Shown here: piece by piece, positions 61,134 to 64,000 of the stretch | Layout of the letters: the number at the start of each line of letters is the position of its first letter | Numbering within the stretch: the stretch's first letter is position 1 | Assembly (NCBI GenBank): GCA_016936395.1 | Contig: JAFGXY010000026.1 | Location: 1-64,000 of the forward strand | Reading direction: 5' to 3' | DNA length: 64,000 nucleotides | Source of the DNA: Paracoccaceae bacterium | GTDB lineage: Bacteria > Pseudomonadota > Alphaproteobacteria > Rhodobacterales > Rhodobacteraceae | Program-made: the position numbers and the translations under genes | Notes under the pieces: model-generated | Databases searched by the model: none | What the model saw: only the letters and a program-made list of their open reading frames with translations | What the model was told of the DNA's origin: nothing

Positions 61134-62537
61134 ATGACCGCTTCCCCCGATATCAATTCCGCCAACCAGATGTGGGGCGGGCGTTTTGCCGAAGGGCCGG
61201 ACGCGATCATGCAGGCGATCAACGCCTCGATCGGGTTCGACAAGCGGCTTTACGCGCAGGATATTGCCGGGTCGCGCGCCCATGCGGCGATGCTGGCCGC
61301 GACGGGTATTCTTACACCTAGCGATGCCGAGGCGATCGGGGAAGGCCTGCTCACCGTGTTGTCAGAGATTGAAACCGGGGCGTTCGCGTTCCGGGTTGAT
61401 CTGGAAGACATTCACATGAATGTGGAAAACCGGCTGAAAGAGATCATTGGCGCGCCAGCGGGCCGCCTGCACACGGCGCGCAGCCGCAATGATCAGGTCG
61501 CGGTCGATTTCCGGCTTTGGGTGCGCGATCAATGCGATGCGGCGATTGCAGGGCTGACGGTTCTGATGCGGGCCTTTGTGGCACAGGCCGAGGCCGGGGC
61601 CGACTGGGTGATGCCAGGCTTTACCCATCTGCAAACCGCGCAGCCAGTGACCTGGGGGCATCACATGCTGGCCTATGTCGAGATGTTTGCGCGTGACCGC
61701 AGCCGGTTTGAAGATGCGCGGCGGCGGATGAACGAATGCCCTTTGGGGGCGGCGGCCTTGGCGGGCACGGGCTTTGCGATTGACCGGCAGATGACCGCCG
61801 CTGCGCTGGGCTTTGACCGGCCAACGGCAAACAGCCTTGATTCGGTGTCCGACCGCGATTTCGCGCTGGAGTTTCTGGCCGCCAGCAGCATTTGCGCCAT
61901 GCATCTGAGCCGCTTTGCCGAGGAATTGGTGATATGGTCTTCGGCGCAGTTCCGCTTTGTGCGGCTGTCGGACAAATGGACGACCGGCAGCAGCATCATG
62001 CCGCAAAAGAAAAACCCCGATGCGGCCGAGTTGTTGCGTGCCAAGATCGGGCGGATTCTGGGGGCGACGGTGGCGCTGTTTACCGTGATGAAGGGCCTGC
62101 CGCTGACCTATTCCAAGGACATGCAGGAAGACAAGGAACAGGTGTTCGATGCCGCCGATACGCTGATGCTGGCACTGGCCGCGATGACCGGCATGGTGGG
62201 CGACATGACCGCCAACCGTGAGGGTCTGGCGGCAGCGGCGGCCAGCGGCTTTTCCACGGCCACCGATCTGGCCGATTGGCTGGTGCGCGACTTGGGGCTG
62301 CCGTTCCGCGACGCGCATCATGTGACGGGCACGTTGGTGGCGATGGCCGAGGCCAAGGGTTGTGATCTGCCGGAATTGTCGATCACCGAGATGCGGTCGG
62401 TGCATGCAGGGATCAACCCGTCGGTTTATTCGGTGCTGGGCGTTGAAAACTCGGTGCGGTCACGGCAATCCTATGGTGGTACGGCGCCCGATCAGGTGCG
62501 GGCACAGGTGGCGCGTTGGCAGCAGGCACTGGCGTGA
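61134..62537 (+). CDS. argH: Argininosuccinate lyase
   Basis: [15 protein letters not shown]... [16 protein letters not shown]. Confidence 0.98.
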   Translation: MTASPDINSANQMWGGRFAEGPDAIMQAINASIGFDKRLYAQDIAGSRAHAAMLAATGILTPSDAEAIGEGLLTVLSEIETGAFAFRVDLEDIHMNVENRLKEIIGAPAGRLHTARSRNDQVAVDFRLWVRDQCDAAIAGLTVLMRAFVAQAEAGADWVMPGFTHLQTAQPVTWGHHMLAYVEMFARDRSRFEDARRRMNECPLGAAALAGTGFAIDRQMTAAALGFDRPTANSLDSVSDRDFALEFLAASSICAMHLSRFAEELVIWSSAQFRFVRLSDKWTTGSSIMPQKKNPDAAELLRAKIGRILGATVALFTVMKGLPLTYSKDMQEDKEQVFDAADTLMLALAAMTGMVGDMTANREGLAAAAASGFSTATDLADWLVRDLGLPFRDAHHVTGTLVAMAEAKGCDLPELSITEMRSVHAGINPSVYSVLGVENSVRSRQSYGGTAPDQVRAQVARWQQALA

Positions 62538-62692
62538 TGATACGGGTTGGTTTGATCTTTCTGTTAGGTGTCGTGCCGGCCTGCACCGATCCGCGACTGA
62601 ACGCCGGGCTTTCGGTCGGGCCGGGCGGGGTGTCTGTGGTGCCGTCACTTTATGGGCGCGTGGGCAGTGTTGGCGTGGCGATCCGTCCTTGA
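62537..62692 (+). CDS. Tiny putative lipoprotein (51 aa)
   Basis: [56 protein letters not shown] overlap with argH. Confidence 0.65.
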   Translation: MIRVGLIFLLGVVPACTDPRLNAGLSVGPGGVSVVPSLYGRVGSVGVAIRP

Positions 62693-62703
62693 AAGGGGTT
62701 CCG

Positions 62704-62829
62704 ATGCGGATATTTCTTGTTCTGGCGGCGGGTTTGCTGGCGTCTTGCGGGGCAGATGGTGCGCCAGAGCGGCCCGAACCCGGCGTGCGTGTCTCGGGCG
62801 AGGTCGGGATCGGGGTTGTGCTGAACTAG
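62704..62829 (+). CDS. Tiny putative lipoprotein (41 aa)
   Basis: MRIFLVLAAGLLASCGADGAPERPEPGVRVSGEVGIGVVLN*; lipobox LLASC, upstream AAAGGGG. Confidence 0.65.
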   Translation: MRIFLVLAAGLLASCGADGAPERPEPGVRVSGEVGIGVVLN

Positions 62830-62864
62830 CCGGTTCGGGGCGGGGCAAGGAAAGGGTTGCGGCG

Positions 62865-63179
62865 ATGCGGTTTGTCTATCTGGCGCTTGCCCTGTGGGGT
62901 GCGGTTCACCCGATGTATTGGTTCGTGACCTACATGCAGCAAACCGGCACCGGCCTGTCGGGGCTGATTGATGCCTGGTATGTCAATGCCTCGACCACCG
63001 GCTTGACCTGGGATCTGACGATTGCGGCTGTCGCGCTGACGGTGTGGATCGTGGCGGAAACCGTATCGCGCAAGGCTTGGGTCAATCTGGTGGCGATACC
63101 GGCCACGTTTTGCATCGGCGTCAGTTGCGGCTTGCCGCTTTATCTGTTCCTGCGGTCGCGCCAGGCCAAGGTTGGTTGA
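62865..63179 (+). CDS. DUF2834-like small membrane protein
   Basis: MRFVYLALALWGAVHPMYWFVTYMQQTGTGLSGLIDAWYVNASTTGLTWDLTIAAVALTVWIVAE. Confidence 0.85.
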   Translation: MRFVYLALALWGAVHPMYWFVTYMQQTGTGLSGLIDAWYVNASTTGLTWDLTIAAVALTVWIVAETVSRKAWVNLVAIPATFCIGVSCGLPLYLFLRSRQAKVG

Positions 63180-63234
63180 AATCGGCGGCATCCGCCGCTA
63201 GGTGCTGGCGCAGATCATTCGGGGATGCCGGGTC

Positions 63235-64000
63235 ATGGACCATTTTCTGTATCGCGACGGCATCTTGCATGCCGAAGATGTGGCCCTTGCCGACATTGCC
63301 GCCACGGTCGGGACGCCGTTCTATTGCTATTCGGCAGCCACGCTGACCCGGCACTATCAGTTGTTCACCGAGGCGCTTTCGCCGCTGCCGCATCTGGTGT
63401 GTTTTGCCATCAAATCGCTGTCGAATGTGGCGGTGCTGAAACTGCTGGGCGATCTGGGTGCCGGGATGGATGTGGTGTCGGGCGGCGAATATCGGCGCGC
63501 CCGGGCCGCTGGCGTGCCGGGCGATCGGATCGTGTTTTCCGGCGTGGGCAAGACGCGCGAGGAAATGCGTCTGGCGCTGAACGGCGGCATCCGGCAGTTC
63601 AACGTGGAGTCAGAGCCGGAATTGCGGGCGCTGTCCGATGTGGCGGTATCGCTGGGGGTGACCGCGCCGATTGCGCTGCGCGTCAACCCCGATGTCGATG
63701 CCAGGACGCATGAGAAGATCGCCACCGGCAAATCGGAAAACAAGTTCGGCGTGCCCATCGCCAAGGCCCGCGCGGTCTATGCCGAGGCGGCCAGACTGCC
63801 CGGCATCGACGTGGTGGGGATTGATGTCCATATCGGCAGCCAGTTGACCGAACTGGCACCGTTCGAGGCGGCGTTCACCAAGGTGCGCGAGCTTACCGAA
63901 GCCTTGCGCGCCGATGGCCACAATATCCGCAGACTTGATCTGGGCGGCGGGCTGGGCATCCCCTACACGAGGTCGAACGAGGCCCCGCCCCTGCCCACCG
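63235..64000 (+). CDS. lysA: Diaminopimelate decarboxylase, truncated by window end
   Basis: MDHFLYRDGILHAEDVALADIAATVGTPFYCYSAATL... CFAIKSLSNVAVLKLLGDLGAGMDVVSGGE... VDVHIGSQ-like GIDVHIGSQ. Confidence 0.97.
   Translation, partial: MDHFLYRDGILHAEDVALADIAATVGTPFYCYSAATLTRHYQLFTEALSPLPHLVCFAIKSLSNVAVLKLLGDLGAGMDVVSGGEYRRARAAGVPGDRIVFSGVGKTREEMRLALNGGIRQFNVESEPELRALSDVAVSLGVTAPIALRVNPDVDARTHEKIATGKSENKFGVPIAKARAVYAEAARLPGIDVVGIDVHIGSQLTELAPFEAAFTKVRELTEALRADGHNIRRLDLGGGLGIPYTRSNEAPPLPT

Noticed and set aside
61362-62405. 347-aa minus-strand ORF over argH
   Set aside because: Antisense shadow of argH.

Overview
This 64 kb, high-GC window looks chromosomal and alphaproteobacterial, most likely Rhodobacteraceae. 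That placement rests on gene content: opgG-I-H-C, a CtrA-type flagellar cluster, and rpsO/pnp. No rRNA, tRNA or CRISPR array was recognised. Main blocks are: (i) peroxiredoxin, L,D-transpeptidase, pnp, rpsO and an RTX-repeat protein; (ii) the opgGIHC periplasmic glucan locus; (iii) a degraded IS3-family transposase followed by small membrane proteins; (iv) an envelope/stress block (DUF900 hydrolase, MscS channel, OM barrel, TPR regulator, DUF2092); (v) a membrane-protein gene split by an in-frame TGA, next to a metal P-type ATPase; (vi) a compact, largely uncharacterised operon (TelA-like coiled coil, AAA ATPase, DUF6638, DUF1523) containing a DUF559 endonuclease-like gene flanked by paired REP-like palindromes; (vii) housekeeping genes (aldehyde dehydrogenase, accA, gdx/sugE, plsC, ftsX, ftsE, fadH-like, hisG-hisZ-hisS, slyX, tusA-like, mobA); (viii) a flagellar cluster (motA, motE-like, fliL, fliF, fliH-like, fliN, fliP) with a CtrA-like site in the fliL/fliF divergent promoter; (ix) argH and partial lysA. 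The best candidates for something undescribed are the DUF559/REP-pair module and its host operon. Family names come from recognition of the translated sequences; no database search was run.
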